44,542 nucleotides of DNA from an uncultured Alphaproteobacteria bacterium (GTDB taxonomy: Bacteria; Pseudomonadota; Alphaproteobacteria; CAAHEQ01; UBA3637): assembly GCA_947586835.1 (NCBI GenBank), contig CANPXT010000001.1, forward strand, positions 1-44,542, written 5' to 3'. The notes under the pieces are model-generated. The model did not search any database. It was given only the letters and a program-made list of their open reading frames with translations, and was not told the DNA's origin. Every line of letters starts with the position of its first letter. Within the stretch, counting starts at the first letter, position 1. Position numbers and translations under genes: made by a program. Of this stretch, positions 28,795-38,793 are shown in pieces.

Positions 28795-29432
28795 GAAAAA
28801 TATTGATTAATGCTCTGTGTTTATTCATTGCCGTTCTATCGGGTATTTGCTTATTTCTGTTAAAATATCAGGTAAAAGAAGAAGAACGCCAGCTTCAAAA
28901 AATTCACCGAGAAATTTTACAAAACAAGCGTGAAATTCATATGCTGGAAGCGGAATGGGCGCATTTAAATGACCCACAACGGTTGTTGGAATTGGTACAA
29001 AGTCAAACAAACTGGGAAACAATCTCCGCAAAACAAATCAGTGCGCTTTCCGATATTCCGTTACGTCCCGAATTGCTGCCGGCGGCACCGGAAGTGATTG
29101 AAATTGCAAAAGAAGCCACTAAATCGGAACCCGAAAAACAATCGGTTAAAGAAGTTGTGTCAATTACGTCAGCTCAAAAACAATTATCTCAAAAAAAAGA
29201 AGAAAGCAAATTTTCTTCTTTGAACAAAACCGATGTATCTTCCACCGTTTCTTCAAAATCGATTAAGCCGAAAGGCGCGATTGTCGGCGGTGTTTGGAAA
29301 CCGAATACGCATCAATCGACGGCCAAAAGCATTTCAAAACCGTTATCAAAACCAAAACCGTATGAAAGTGATTCGTTAAAGAAAGGTACAGCGGCTTTAT
29401 CAACGCTTTCTCAACAAAAGGAGAAACGCTGA
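28791..29432 (+). CDS. ftsL: Cell division protein FtsL-like
   Basis: A 213-residue bitopic membrane protein. A transmembrane helix (about 4-24) is followed by a periplasmic coiled coil (about 28-60) and L-N-D-P-Q-R-L-L-E-L, the usual FtsL ending. With FtsB and FtsQ, FtsL activates FtsWI at the septum. Beyond residue 100 comes a long Lys/Ser/Pro-rich tail that is not part of the core family. GGAGG precedes the ATG, which overlaps the rsmH stop by four bases. Position between rsmH and ftsI supports the call. Confidence 0.88.
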   Translation: MRKILINALCLFIAVLSGICLFLLKYQVKEEERQLQKIHREILQNKREIHMLEAEWAHLNDPQRLLELVQSQTNWETISAKQISALSDIPLRPELLPAAPEVIEIAKEATKSEPEKQSVKEVVSITSAQKQLSQKKEESKFSSLNKTDVSSTVSSKSIKPKGAIVGGVWKPNTHQSTAKSISKPLSKPKPYESDSLKKGTAALSTLSQQKEKR

Positions 29433-31180
29433 TGTTGTTTGGCAAGAAAAAAGAAGTATTTTATTATGCCGGACAAGAAATTGCCCGAACACCGACAGAT
29501 AAATACAAATGTTTAGATGCAGCCACGCGCGGTGTTGTTGAAAAAGCCAACGGACGAATCACTTTTGTTATGGTTGTATTCGGGCTTTGCTTTTTAGCGA
29601 TTATTTGTCGATTGTTTCAACTCAGCGTTATGAATTATCATTCTCGGCAATTTATTCCCTCTGTTTTAAAAACAGATGTGGATTTCGCCCGATACAATAT
29701 TTTGGACAGAAACGGAATGATTTTAGCCACCAGTGTACCGACGAAAGATTTATCCGTTAATCCGCGCAAAGTCAAACCGGAAGCCAGAGAAAGCGTTGCG
29801 AAAAATCTGGCTGCCGTCTTACCCGGCGTCACCGAAAACGATATTATGAAAAAGTTATTGTCACCCGGTTCGTTTCGATATATCAAACGAAACATTACAC
29901 CGATTGAGCAAAAAGATGTCAATTGGCTCGGCTATTACTTTTTGGAAGAAACAAACGGCGAAAAAAGGGTTTATCCGCAAGGGAACTTATTTTCGCATTT
30001 ATTGGGCAGCGTTGATATTGATAATCACGGCACGGCCGGTTTGGAAAAGGCTTATGATACCGTTTTACAAGAAAAAGACTTAACGCTTTCTTTGGATTTA
30101 TCCGTTCAGGAAATCGTACGCAAAACATTAATTGAAAATATTGAAAAGTTTAAAGCGGAAGGCGGTATGAGTATCGTGATGGATGTTAATACGGGTGAAG
30201 TCATTGCAAGTGTTTCGTTGCCTGATTATAATCCCAATTTACCATTAGATGAAAATGATAAAGATAAGCTATTTAACAAGGCAACACTCGGTGCTTATGA
30301 ATTCGGTTCTGTGTTTAAGTTATTCAATACGGCAATGGGGTTAGATTCAGGTGTTATTAAACCGACAGACAGTTATGATGCCGCCCATGCCATTAAAATC
30401 GGGCGTAAAACGTTTACGGATTATCGCGGAGAAAATCGACCGCTTTTGGTGCCGGAAATTTTAATTCACTCTTCAAATTTAGGCTCCATTCGCATTGCCC
30501 TAAAAGCCGGATATAAACGACAAAAAGAGTTTTTGGAACGTTTCGGATTTTATAAACCTTTACCAATTCCTCTGCCCGAACGCACGCGTACACAATATCC
30601 GCATGCGAACAAGTGGGCGGAAATTACATCGGCAAACGTGGCTTTCGGATATGGCATTTCCGTATCACCGTTGCACCTAATCAGTGCGGTTTCGGCGTTG
30701 GTAAACGGCGGATATTATCATGTACCCACTTTCTTAAAAGACGGCAACAAAGGCAAGCCCGAATATCAGGTTGTTTCCGAAAAAACATCGGAAATGATTC
30801 GGCACATGATGTGGGGCGTGATTAATTGGAACATTAAACCGAATAATCCCGTTTACGGATATGCCGTCGGCGGCAAAACAGGAACGGCAAACTTAATTAA
30901 AAACGGACGATATGTCGAAGGTACATCGCGAACCAGTTTTGTAAGTGCTTTTCCGATGAATGAGCCAAAATATGCCGTGATGGTCACATTGGAAAATCCG
31001 AAACGAATTAAAGAAACATATAATTTCAATACGGCCGGATGGAACGCCAAACCGACCGGACTTCAAATTATTGCACAAATTGCCCCTTATTTGGGAATTG
31101 CGCCGGAAGAGCCATGGGCGCAACCGGCTTACATGCAACGGGCAATCGAAGCAACATACAAGGCTAAAAAGAGGTGGTAA
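29432..31180 (+). CDS. ftsI: Peptidoglycan transpeptidase FtsI (PBP3)
   Basis: A 582-residue class B penicillin-binding protein that cross-links septal peptidoglycan. One transmembrane helix (about 44-63) is followed by the pedestal domain and the transpeptidase domain. The active site shows all three motifs: S-V-F-K (Ser293), S-S-N (347-349) and K-T-G (482-484, followed by T). The start overlaps the ftsL stop by one base (TGATG). FtsI works with FtsW, encoded downstream. Confidence 0.95.
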   Translation: MLFGKKKEVFYYAGQEIARTPTDKYKCLDAATRGVVEKANGRITFVMVVFGLCFLAIICRLFQLSVMNYHSRQFIPSVLKTDVDFARYNILDRNGMILATSVPTKDLSVNPRKVKPEARESVAKNLAAVLPGVTENDIMKKLLSPGSFRYIKRNITPIEQKDVNWLGYYFLEETNGEKRVYPQGNLFSHLLGSVDIDNHGTAGLEKAYDTVLQEKDLTLSLDLSVQEIVRKTLIENIEKFKAEGGMSIVMDVNTGEVIASVSLPDYNPNLPLDENDKDKLFNKATLGAYEFGSVFKLFNTAMGLDSGVIKPTDSYDAAHAIKIGRKTFTDYRGENRPLLVPEILIHSSNLGSIRIALKAGYKRQKEFLERFGFYKPLPIPLPERTRTQYPHANKWAEITSANVAFGYGISVSPLHLISAVSALVNGGYYHVPTFLKDGNKGKPEYQVVSEKTSEMIRHMMWGVINWNIKPNNPVYGYAVGGKTGTANLIKNGRYVEGTSRTSFVSAFPMNEPKYAVMVTLENPKRIKETYNFNTAGWNAKPTGLQIIAQIAPYLGIAPEEPWAQPAYMQRAIEATYKAKKRW

Positions 31181-31181
31181 A

Positions 31182-34034
31182 ATGAAAATATCAACAATGC
31201 TAACGCAACTTCAATTAACAAAAACTTCCGTTCAATTACCGAAGGGTGTTTCTTTTGAAGATTTTGAAGAAGAAAAGCTTACCGGAATTTCTTTATCGGC
31301 ACAAAACGTACAAAAAGGCAATATTTTCGTAGCCGTTCAAGGTACAAAAAACGACGGAGCCGATTTTATTGATTTAGCCATACAAAACGGTGCCGTTGCC
31401 GTATTGGCAGACAGAGAAAACTTAAATTCAAGCTTACCCGTTTTAGTGGTTGAAAATGCTAATCATACGGCAGCAAAAATTGCCGATTTATTATATCCGA
31501 CACCGAATTTAACAAAAATTGCCGTAACCGGCACAAACGGTAAAACATCAACGGTTTATTTCGTGCGAGAAATATTAAATAACCTCGGGCAATGCGCCGC
31601 CAGTTTGGGTACAATCGGCATTGACTCACCCGTATTGAAAAAAAACGGTTCCATGACAACACCCGATTGCGTGACCCTTCATCAATCATTAAAGGAATTA
31701 GCCGATAAAGGCGTTCAATATGTGGCAATGGAAGCTTCAAGTCACGGTTTGGCGCAAGAACGACTGGACGGTATTTCTTTTGCGGCAAGCGGATTTACCA
31801 ATTTAACGCGGGATCATTTGGATTATCACGGCACAATGGAAAATTATCTGACAGCTAAAACACGCTTATTTTCCGAACGGACGGCATCCGACGGCATGAT
31901 TGTTTTAAATGCCGATGTACCGGAATATCAAACGCTTCGGTCAATTGCCGAAAAACAACATATTCGGGTACTGTCTTACGGTAAAAACGGACAGGAATTG
32001 CAACTTATTTCTCAAATACCGACAATACACGGACAAGATGTCATATTAAAAGTTTTAGGTCAAGAATATACTGTTTCTCTTTCTATTTTCGGAAATTTTC
32101 AAGTAATGAATGTTTTATGCGCCGTCGGTTTGTGTTTGGGGCTTCATTTAAAGGTATCCGACATTATGACTGTTTTACCTGAATTAAAGGCACCCGACGG
32201 AAGAATGGAAGCAATCACAACCGTTAACGGTGCGCGTGTTTTTGTTGATTATGCCCACACACCCGATGCTTTGGAACGCGTTTTAACGTCTTTACGGGCA
32301 CATACGCAAAATCGATTGGTGTGCGTTTTCGGTTGCGGCGGTAATCGCGATAGCGGAAAACGCGCGCAAATGGGCGCCATTGCCGATCGATTGGCTGATG
32401 TTGTTTTTGTTACCGATGATAATTCGCGCTTTGAAGAAGCTTCCGATATTCGCAATGCCATTATGGAAGCTTGTCCCAAAGGAATTGAATGTCGTTCACG
32501 CATTGAAGCCGTTTTTCTGGCGCTGAACGATTTGAAAGCCGGCGATGTTTGCGTTTTGTGCGGCAAAGGTCATGAAACGGGGCAAACCATTCAAGGAACA
32601 GTTTATCATTATAACGATAAAGCCGAAGTTTTGGCACAAAGCGCCGCTTTTGAAAAAGAAATTTTATGGTCACACGAAGAATTATCTTTAGCTTTCAATA
32701 CACCTGTTGCCGCAACGGTGCGGGCAACGGGTGTTTCCATCGATACGCGAACACTCATGAACGGTGATTTGTTTATTGCCGTAAAAGGTGAAAATACCGA
32801 TGGTCACGAATATGTGAAAACAGCCTTGGATAAAGGAGCGGTTGCATGTGTGACAGATCATATCATACCCGATATTTTACCCGAAAAACAAATCGTGGTT
32901 CCCGATACCACCGACGCCTTAGAAGCATTGGCGCGATTTGCCCGTATGCGAAGTGATGCGATTTTCATCGGCGTTACGGGCAGTTCAGGCAAAACAACCA
33001 CCAAAGAAATGTTAAAAACCGTTTTATCCGAACAGGGGATTACGTTCGCCACAGGTGGAAACTTTAATAATCAAATCGGCGTACCGCTGACATTGGCGAG
33101 AATGCCAAAAAGAACAGAATATGCCGTTATTGAAATGGGAATGAATCATTTTGGTGAAATGGCGTATTTATCGGACATTGTCCGCCCGAATCACACCTTA
33201 ATTACCATGGTCGGCGGCGCACATCGGGAATATTTTAAAGATGATGAGGCCATTGCCGAAGCCAAAGCCGAAATTTATACGTCTGCCGATACAAACGGAA
33301 CAGCAGTTTTAAATATTGAAAGCCCGTTATATGCTTATTTGAGCGAACAAGCACGGGCACGCGGCATTCGTCATATTGTTTCGTTCGGTCAAAAAAAAGG
33401 CGCCGATTTCGAATTAACAAACTGTATGATTTCTGCCGAAAAAACAATCATAACGTTTCATTGGAACGGGCTTGAATATACATATGACATTCATTTTACC
33501 GGACGGCATTTTGCTTTGGATTCATTAGCCGTTTTAGCAATGGTTGAGGCTGTTGGCGCCAGCGTCGAACAAGCACTGAAAGATATGGATAAAGTCAGAC
33601 CGGTCGCCGGTCGCGGTGAAGCGAATAAAATACGCATGTCCGATAAAAGCATTCTGCTGATTGATGATGCATATAATGCCAATCCGCTTTCCATGGCAGC
33701 ATCCATTCAAACACTCGGCGCACATCAAAATACACGCCGTGTTGCCGTGTTGGGTGATATGCTGGAGTTGGGTGCTCAAAGTCAAACGTTTCATAAAAAT
33801 TTGGCGCCGATTTTAATCGCCAATAAAATTGATCAAGTTTTTACCGTCGGCACGGAAATGAAAGCCTTGTTTTTATCTTTACCGAAAGAAATGCAGGGTG
33901 AAAGCGTGTTATCGGCGGAAGAAATGATCCCGATATTAAACAAAAATTTAAAAGACGGTGATACGGTTCTTGTCAAGGCATCAAACGGAATAGGCTTGAA
34001 AAAAGTGATTACCGCATTGAAAGGAATAAAATAA
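31182..34034 (+). CDS. murE-murF: Fused MurE-MurF: UDP-MurNAc-tripeptide synthetase and D-Ala-D-Ala-adding ligase
   Basis: A 950-residue bifunctional Mur ligase. Residues 1-490 are MurE, which adds the third amino acid, with P-loop GTNGKTST (117-124) and T-T-P-D, H-G-L-A-Q-E-R. Residues 496-950 are MurF, which adds D-Ala-D-Ala, with P-loop GSSGKTTT (600-607) and a complete C-terminal domain (A-V-L-G-D-M-L-E-L-G). The region that decides between meso-diaminopimelate and lysine reads D-N-S-R (413-416) where D-N-P-R is usual; the retained Arg argues for diaminopimelate. The start at 31182 follows GAGGTGG, one base after the ftsI stop, and a longer frame back to 31071 lies inside ftsI. No stop or frameshift separates the halves. 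Confidence 0.95.
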   Translation: MKISTMLTQLQLTKTSVQLPKGVSFEDFEEEKLTGISLSAQNVQKGNIFVAVQGTKNDGADFIDLAIQNGAVAVLADRENLNSSLPVLVVENANHTAAKIADLLYPTPNLTKIAVTGTNGKTSTVYFVREILNNLGQCAASLGTIGIDSPVLKKNGSMTTPDCVTLHQSLKELADKGVQYVAMEASSHGLAQERLDGISFAASGFTNLTRDHLDYHGTMENYLTAKTRLFSERTASDGMIVLNADVPEYQTLRSIAEKQHIRVLSYGKNGQELQLISQIPTIHGQDVILKVLGQEYTVSLSIFGNFQVMNVLCAVGLCLGLHLKVSDIMTVLPELKAPDGRMEAITTVNGARVFVDYAHTPDALERVLTSLRAHTQNRLVCVFGCGGNRDSGKRAQMGAIADRLADVVFVTDDNSRFEEASDIRNAIMEACPKGIECRSRIEAVFLALNDLKAGDVCVLCGKGHETGQTIQGTVYHYNDKAEVLAQSAAFEKEILWSHEELSLAFNTPVAATVRATGVSIDTRTLMNGDLFIAVKGENTDGHEYVKTALDKGAVACVTDHIIPDILPEKQIVVPDTTDALEALARFARMRSDAIFIGVTGSSGKTTTKEMLKTVLSEQGITFATGGNFNNQIGVPLTLARMPKRTEYAVIEMGMNHFGEMAYLSDIVRPNHTLITMVGGAHREYFKDDEAIAEAKAEIYTSADTNGTAVLNIESPLYAYLSEQARARGIRHIVSFGQKKGADFELTNCMISAEKTIITFHWNGLEYTYDIHFTGRHFALDSLAVLAMVEAVGASVEQALKDMDKVRPVAGRGEANKIRMSDKSILLIDDAYNANPLSMAASIQTLGAHQNTRRVAVLGDMLELGAQSQTFHKNLAPILIANKIDQVFTVGTEMKALFLSLPKEMQGESVLSAEEMIPILNKNLKDGDTVLVKASNGIGLKKVITALKGIK

Positions 34035-35117
34035 ATGTTATACTATTTGTCATTATTTTCATCAGATATTAGTTTTTTAAACCTTTTCAGATATATTACA
34101 TTTCGAAGCGGCGGTGCTTTGATAACGGCTTTTTTGATTATGCTTTGTTTCGGTTCTCGTTTCATCGACTGGTTGAAAAAAAAGCAAGGCGAAGGACAAC
34201 CGATTCGAGAAGACGGTCCGCAAACACATTTTGCAAAAAAAGGCACTCCCTGTATGGGCGGTCTGTTACTTTTGATTGCCGTTTTATTTTCCTCTTTGTT
34301 TTGGGCACAACTTTCCAATCCGTATGTCTGGGTTTTAATTTTTGTTATGATCGGTTTCGGATTGGCCGGTTTTGTCGATGATTATAAAAAACTTACAAAA
34401 CACAATTCCAAAGGCATTTCGGGTCGTCAAAAATTGTTTGTACAGTTTGTCATCAGTTTAATTGCCTGCTTATGGTTGATTTGTTTGGAAAACGGACCGA
34501 TGGGCACAACGTTAACCATTCCTTTTTTTAAAAATATATTAATTGATTTAAGTTACTTTTATATTCCTTTCGTGTTAATTGTGATTGTCGGCAGTTCAAA
34601 CGCCGTTAATTTAACTGACGGGTTAGACGGCTTGGTCAGTATGCCGGTTATTATGTGTTGTCTTGTTTTTGCCGTTATTTCCTATTTGGTCGGACGGGTG
34701 GATTATACCGATTACTTACAAATTCACTATGTTGCCGGTGCCGGAGAAATGGCCGTTTTCTGCGGAGCTGTTATCGGGGCAACACTCGGATTTTTATGGT
34801 TTAACGCTCACCCGGCACAAGTGTTTATGGGGGATACCGGTTCATTAGCCCTCGGGGGTATTTTGGGAACATTATCCGTAGCCACAAAACAAGAGCTGCT
34901 GTTGGCTATTGCCGGCGGATTGTTCGTGGTAGAAGCATTATCCGACATTATACAAGTCGGATCCTTTAAATTACGCGGAAAACGAATCTTTTTAATGGCA
35001 CCGATTCATCATCATTTTGAGAAAAAAGGGTGGAGTGAAACAACGGTTGTCGTTCGGTTTTGGATCATTTCGATTTTATTGGCACTCTTGGCTTTATCAA
35101 CCTTAAAAATCAGGTAA
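34035..35117 (+). CDS. mraY: Phospho-MurNAc-pentapeptide transferase
   Basis: A 360-residue inner-membrane enzyme with about ten helices that links UDP-MurNAc-pentapeptide to undecaprenyl phosphate, giving lipid I. The active-site motifs are V-D-D-Y-K-K (Asp115, Asp116), N-L-T-D-G-L-D-G-L and the late H-H-H-F-E. It begins on the base after the murE-murF stop, with AAGGAA before it. In related clusters murD follows; here ftsW follows after five bases. Confidence 0.97.
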   Translation: MLYYLSLFSSDISFLNLFRYITFRSGGALITAFLIMLCFGSRFIDWLKKKQGEGQPIREDGPQTHFAKKGTPCMGGLLLLIAVLFSSLFWAQLSNPYVWVLIFVMIGFGLAGFVDDYKKLTKHNSKGISGRQKLFVQFVISLIACLWLICLENGPMGTTLTIPFFKNILIDLSYFYIPFVLIVIVGSSNAVNLTDGLDGLVSMPVIMCCLVFAVISYLVGRVDYTDYLQIHYVAGAGEMAVFCGAVIGATLGFLWFNAHPAQVFMGDTGSLALGGILGTLSVATKQELLLAIAGGLFVVEALSDIIQVGSFKLRGKRIFLMAPIHHHFEKKGWSETTVVVRFWIISILLALLALSTLKIR

Positions 35118-35122
35118 ACATA

Positions 35123-36247
35123 ATGCAGGCATTTATTAAAAAATATAGTCATTTTCTGTCGGATACCTATCGCAGTTTAGATCGGGGTTTGTTATACAGT
35201 GCCTTTATTTTAATTTTATACGGTATCTTTTTAATTTTTGCCGCCGGTCCGGGGGTAGCGGAAAGAACACACCGAGACACATTCTATTTTATTAACAGGC
35301 AACTCGTCTTTTTGATACCGGCTGTTTTGGTATTGTTTGCAACTGCTTTGGTTAATTTTAAACTGGTACGCAGAATTAGCGGATTGGTATTAATCGGCTC
35401 TTTGGTATGTATGGTTTATGTTGTTTTGTTCGGCACGGAAATACAAGGTGCCAAGCGGTGGATTTATTTATTGGGCATCGGCTTACAACCCTCAGAGTTT
35501 GTCAAACCGGCCTTTGCCGTCATTTGTGCATGGCTATTGGCAACCGGTCGATTAATCAAACAAATGCCCGGATACAGTTCTGCCATTGTTTTATATTTAA
35601 TTATTGCCGGACTGCTTCTATTGCAACCGGATATCGGTATGTTTATTACCGTTTCGGGTATTTTTGCCGTAGAGTTGTTTTTATCGGGCATTCCGATGGC
35701 TGTTGTAGTTATTTTGGGGGGATTATTTACCGCTTCATTGGGAATGGCTTACTTTTTGTTTGATCATGTTCATGAACGAGTCAATCGATTTTTAAATCCG
35801 GAAAACGGTGAGGCTTATCAGGTTGCCAAATCATTGGAAACACTTAAAAATGCCGGCTGGTTCGGCAAAGGCCCGGGGGAAGGTATCGTCAAATATGAAC
35901 TGCCCGACGCTCATACCGATTTTATTGTTGCCGTTTCGGCGGAAGAATTCGGTTTTATTCTCACGGTTTTTTTAATTGCCGTTTTTGCTTTTGTGGTATT
36001 AAGAGGATTTTATCTCATGCGTCACGAAAATAATTATTTCTGCCAAATTGCCGTCGGTGGCTTATTGACACAGATTGCAATTCAGGCTATTGTGAATATG
36101 GGCTCAACATTAAATATGCTGCCGACAAAAGGAATGACGTTACCGTTTATTTCTTACGGCGGATCTTCACTTGTGTCCGTCGGATTTGCCTTCGGTATTA
36201 TTTTATGCTTGACAAAGCGACATACCCTCGGTCGCGGATTGGAATGA
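35123..36247 (+). CDS. ftsW: Septal peptidoglycan polymerase FtsW
   Basis: A 374-residue SEDS-family glycosyltransferase with about ten membrane helices. It polymerises lipid II at the septum together with FtsI. Landmarks include G-A-K-R-W-I, Q-P-S-E-F-x-K, L-L-Q-P-D-I-G, G-W-F-G-K-G-P-G-E-G and L-P-x-K-G-M-T-L-P-F-I-S-Y-G-G-S-S at the end. The ATG at 35123 is chosen; the earlier in-frame start at 35060 lies within mraY and would precede a normal FtsW N-terminus. The ribosome binding site is weak, consistent with coupling to mraY. Confidence 0.96.
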   Translation: MQAFIKKYSHFLSDTYRSLDRGLLYSAFILILYGIFLIFAAGPGVAERTHRDTFYFINRQLVFLIPAVLVLFATALVNFKLVRRISGLVLIGSLVCMVYVVLFGTEIQGAKRWIYLLGIGLQPSEFVKPAFAVICAWLLATGRLIKQMPGYSSAIVLYLIIAGLLLLQPDIGMFITVSGIFAVELFLSGIPMAVVVILGGLFTASLGMAYFLFDHVHERVNRFLNPENGEAYQVAKSLETLKNAGWFGKGPGEGIVKYELPDAHTDFIVAVSAEEFGFILTVFLIAVFAFVVLRGFYLMRHENNYFCQIAVGGLLTQIAIQAIVNMGSTLNMLPTKGMTLPFISYGGSSLVSVGFAFGIILCLTKRHTLGRGLE

Positions 36248-36259
36248 AAGGAACAAAGA

Positions 36260-37402
36260 ATGACAAAAAAATTAAAACCGGACAACCAAAATAAAAAAAT
36301 AACGGCGACAAACCGTCCGTTAATTGTTGTAACAACCGGTGGCAGCGGCGGACATATTTTTCCGGCAGAAGCCATTGCTGCCGCTTTGGTAGAGCAAAAT
36401 TATCGGGTTATTTTCGTAACGGATAAACGCGGAGCCGCTTTTCATTCTTTGCCGACGGTACAAACATACAGATTGGCTGCCGAATCGGTTGCCGGTCGCT
36501 CAATTTTTCATAAATTAACGGCAGCCGTCAAACTATTTTGGGGCGCCGTACAAGGTATTCATTTAATGGCAAAGCTACGACCGTCATTAGTTATCGGCGT
36601 GGGGGGATATGCTTCTTTCCCTGCCGTTATGGCGGCACAAATGTGCCATATTCCCGTAATGTTGCACGAACAAAATGCCGTATTGGGTCGGGCTAACCGC
36701 GTATTGGCAAATAGTGCCAAACTCATTGCCACATCATTTGATCCGACACTGATGATTCCCGCCGGCATTACCGCCGTTCGTGTCGGAATGCCGGCACGTG
36801 CTCCGATCATTCAAGTTCAGCACACTCCGTATCCGAAAGAGAAAAACCCTATTCGATTACTGATTTTCGGTGGCAGCCAAGGTGCCACGTTTTTCAGCCG
36901 AAAATTTCCCGAAGTGTTAAAAAAACTGCCGAAAGAATTGCAAAAAAAGATTATTATTACCCAACAGGCTCGTGCGGAAGATTTAGATTATTTAAAAACG
37001 TTTTATAAAAAAATTCCGTTTCAAAAAGTTACGATTTCCTCATTTTTTGACAATATGCCCACTCTATTAAAAGAATCACATCTGGTTATTTGTCGCGGCG
37101 GAGCTTCCACCATTACCGAATTGGAAATTATCGGTCGACCGGCAATGATTGTACCGCTTCCATCAGCAGCCGATAATCATCAAATGGAAAATGCGCGACA
37201 ATTTTGTGATGACGGTGCCGGCTGGTTGATTAATGAAAAAACATTTGAAGTCGACAAAACAGCCAAACGTCTGCAAGAATTGTTGGAAGCGCCCGAAACA
37301 CTTCACGAAGCAGCGGAAAATGCATATAAACGCTCCAAGCCGAAAGCCGCTCAACAAATTGCCGAATTGGCGAGAAACATCATCAAAGGAAAGCTCATAT
37401 GA
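36260..37402 (+). CDS. murG: UDP-GlcNAc : lipid I GlcNAc transferase
   Basis: A 380-residue GT28 enzyme that adds GlcNAc to lipid I to make lipid II on the inner face of the membrane. The donor-side loop is G-G-S-G-G-H (27-32); the second G-rich loop G-G-S-Q-G-A follows near residue 211, and C-R-G-G-A-S-T-I-T-E-L is the UDP-binding site. The N-terminus has about 20 extra basic residues before the first strand. The stop overlaps the murC start by four bases. Confidence 0.96.
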   Translation: MTKKLKPDNQNKKITATNRPLIVVTTGGSGGHIFPAEAIAAALVEQNYRVIFVTDKRGAAFHSLPTVQTYRLAAESVAGRSIFHKLTAAVKLFWGAVQGIHLMAKLRPSLVIGVGGYASFPAVMAAQMCHIPVMLHEQNAVLGRANRVLANSAKLIATSFDPTLMIPAGITAVRVGMPARAPIIQVQHTPYPKEKNPIRLLIFGGSQGATFFSRKFPEVLKKLPKELQKKIIITQQARAEDLDYLKTFYKKIPFQKVTISSFFDNMPTLLKESHLVICRGGASTITELEIIGRPAMIVPLPSAADNHQMENARQFCDDGAGWLINEKTFEVDKTAKRLQELLEAPETLHEAAENAYKRSKPKAAQQIAELARNIIKGKLI

Positions 37403-38793
37403 AATTAACTTGTCCGTTAAAATGCATTCACTTCATCGGAATCGGCGGCATCGGTATGAGCGCCATTGCCGAAATGTTGGCTGATTTAGGCTTGAAAGTA
37501 CAAGGATCCGATGCCAAAGAAAGTGCCAATACCGTTCGCGTTCGAAAATCAGGTATTCCCGTTTATATCGGACATAAAGCCGAAAATCTCGCAAATGCCG
37601 ATGCCGTTGTTATTTCCAGCGCCATTCAGTCGGATAATCCCGAACTGACGGAAGCTAAAAGATTAGGATTACCGATCGGACATCGGTCAGAAATGCTGGC
37701 CGAAATTTTACATTATAAACAAAGCATTTGTGTTTCGGGAACACACGGAAAAACTACAACCTCTTCTTTAATTGCCAGTATTTTAATGGCCGGTCAAAAA
37801 GATCCGAGTTTTGTGATTGGCGGTATTTTAAATTCACAGCTTTCAAATGCCCGATTGGGCAAAGGTGATTATGTGGTGGTGGAAGCCGATGAATCTGACG
37901 GTTCCTTTTTAAAATTACCGGTCACGATTGCCGTTGTCACGAACATTGATTCGGAACATATGGATCATTATCATACTTTTGAGAATATGAAGAACGCATA
38001 CGGCCTTTTTATGCGAAATACAGCCTTTTACGGTGCTTGTGTTGCCTGCCTGGATCATCCGATTGTAAAAGAACTTGTTTTAAAAATTGATAATCGAAAA
38101 GTCATTACATACGGAACGGATCCGCAAGCACAAGTACGCGCCGAAAATATTAAAACAACCGATTCGGGAATGTTGTTCGATTTAAAAGCCGTTATCAACA
38201 AAAAAACATACAGTGTTAAAAATATTTCACTGGCTATGTTCGGTCATCATAATGTGTTAAATGCGTTGGCTGCCATAGCCGTCGGATTATACTTAAATGT
38301 GCCGATAAAAACTATTTGCGAAGCCCTGGCTCGTTTCAGCGGTATTCAACGACGGTTAACTTATCGCGGTGTTTTAAATACCATGCCCGTTTATGATGAT
38401 TACGGTCATCATCCGATTGAAATTGCCGCCACGCTCACTGCATTAAGAGGTAGCACAAACGGTAAAATTATTGCTGTTTTTCAACCGCATCGCTATACGC
38501 GTTTACGTGATTTATGGGATTCGTTTTTATCGTGTTTTAATCAGGCAGATTCCGTATTCGTTTGCGATGTATACAGTGCCGGTGAAACACCTTTACCCGG
38601 TATTACGGCACCGGCATTCGTACAGGCTTTGGCACAAAAACATCCGAATGTGGAATATTTAGCTGATTTTTCCGATTTAATTCCCCTGACCTGTGGTCTG
38701 ACAAAACATGATAAATTAGTTTGTTTGGGTGCGGGCAGTATTTCAACACAAATTACCGAATTATTGGCCAGTGTACAAGGAGAGCAAAAATGA
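37399..38793 (+). CDS. murC: UDP-MurNAc-L-alanine ligase
   Basis: A 464-residue Mur ligase that adds L-Ala to UDP-MurNAc. An N-terminal Rossmann loop G-I-G-G-I-G-M-S (14-21) binds the UDP end and the P-loop GTHGKTT (114-120) binds ATP. D-D-Y-G-H-H-P and F-Q-P-H-R-Y-T-R mark the third domain. It overlaps both neighbours by four bases (ATGA). Confidence 0.97.
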   Translation: MKLTCPLKCIHFIGIGGIGMSAIAEMLADLGLKVQGSDAKESANTVRVRKSGIPVYIGHKAENLANADAVVISSAIQSDNPELTEAKRLGLPIGHRSEMLAEILHYKQSICVSGTHGKTTTSSLIASILMAGQKDPSFVIGGILNSQLSNARLGKGDYVVVEADESDGSFLKLPVTIAVVTNIDSEHMDHYHTFENMKNAYGLFMRNTAFYGACVACLDHPIVKELVLKIDNRKVITYGTDPQAQVRAENIKTTDSGMLFDLKAVINKKTYSVKNISLAMFGHHNVLNALAAIAVGLYLNVPIKTICEALARFSGIQRRLTYRGVLNTMPVYDDYGHHPIEIAATLTALRGSTNGKIIAVFQPHRYTRLRDLWDSFLSCFNQADSVFVCDVYSAGETPLPGITAPAFVQALAQKHPNVEYLADFSDLIPLTCGLTKHDKLVCLGAGSISTQITELLASVQGEQK

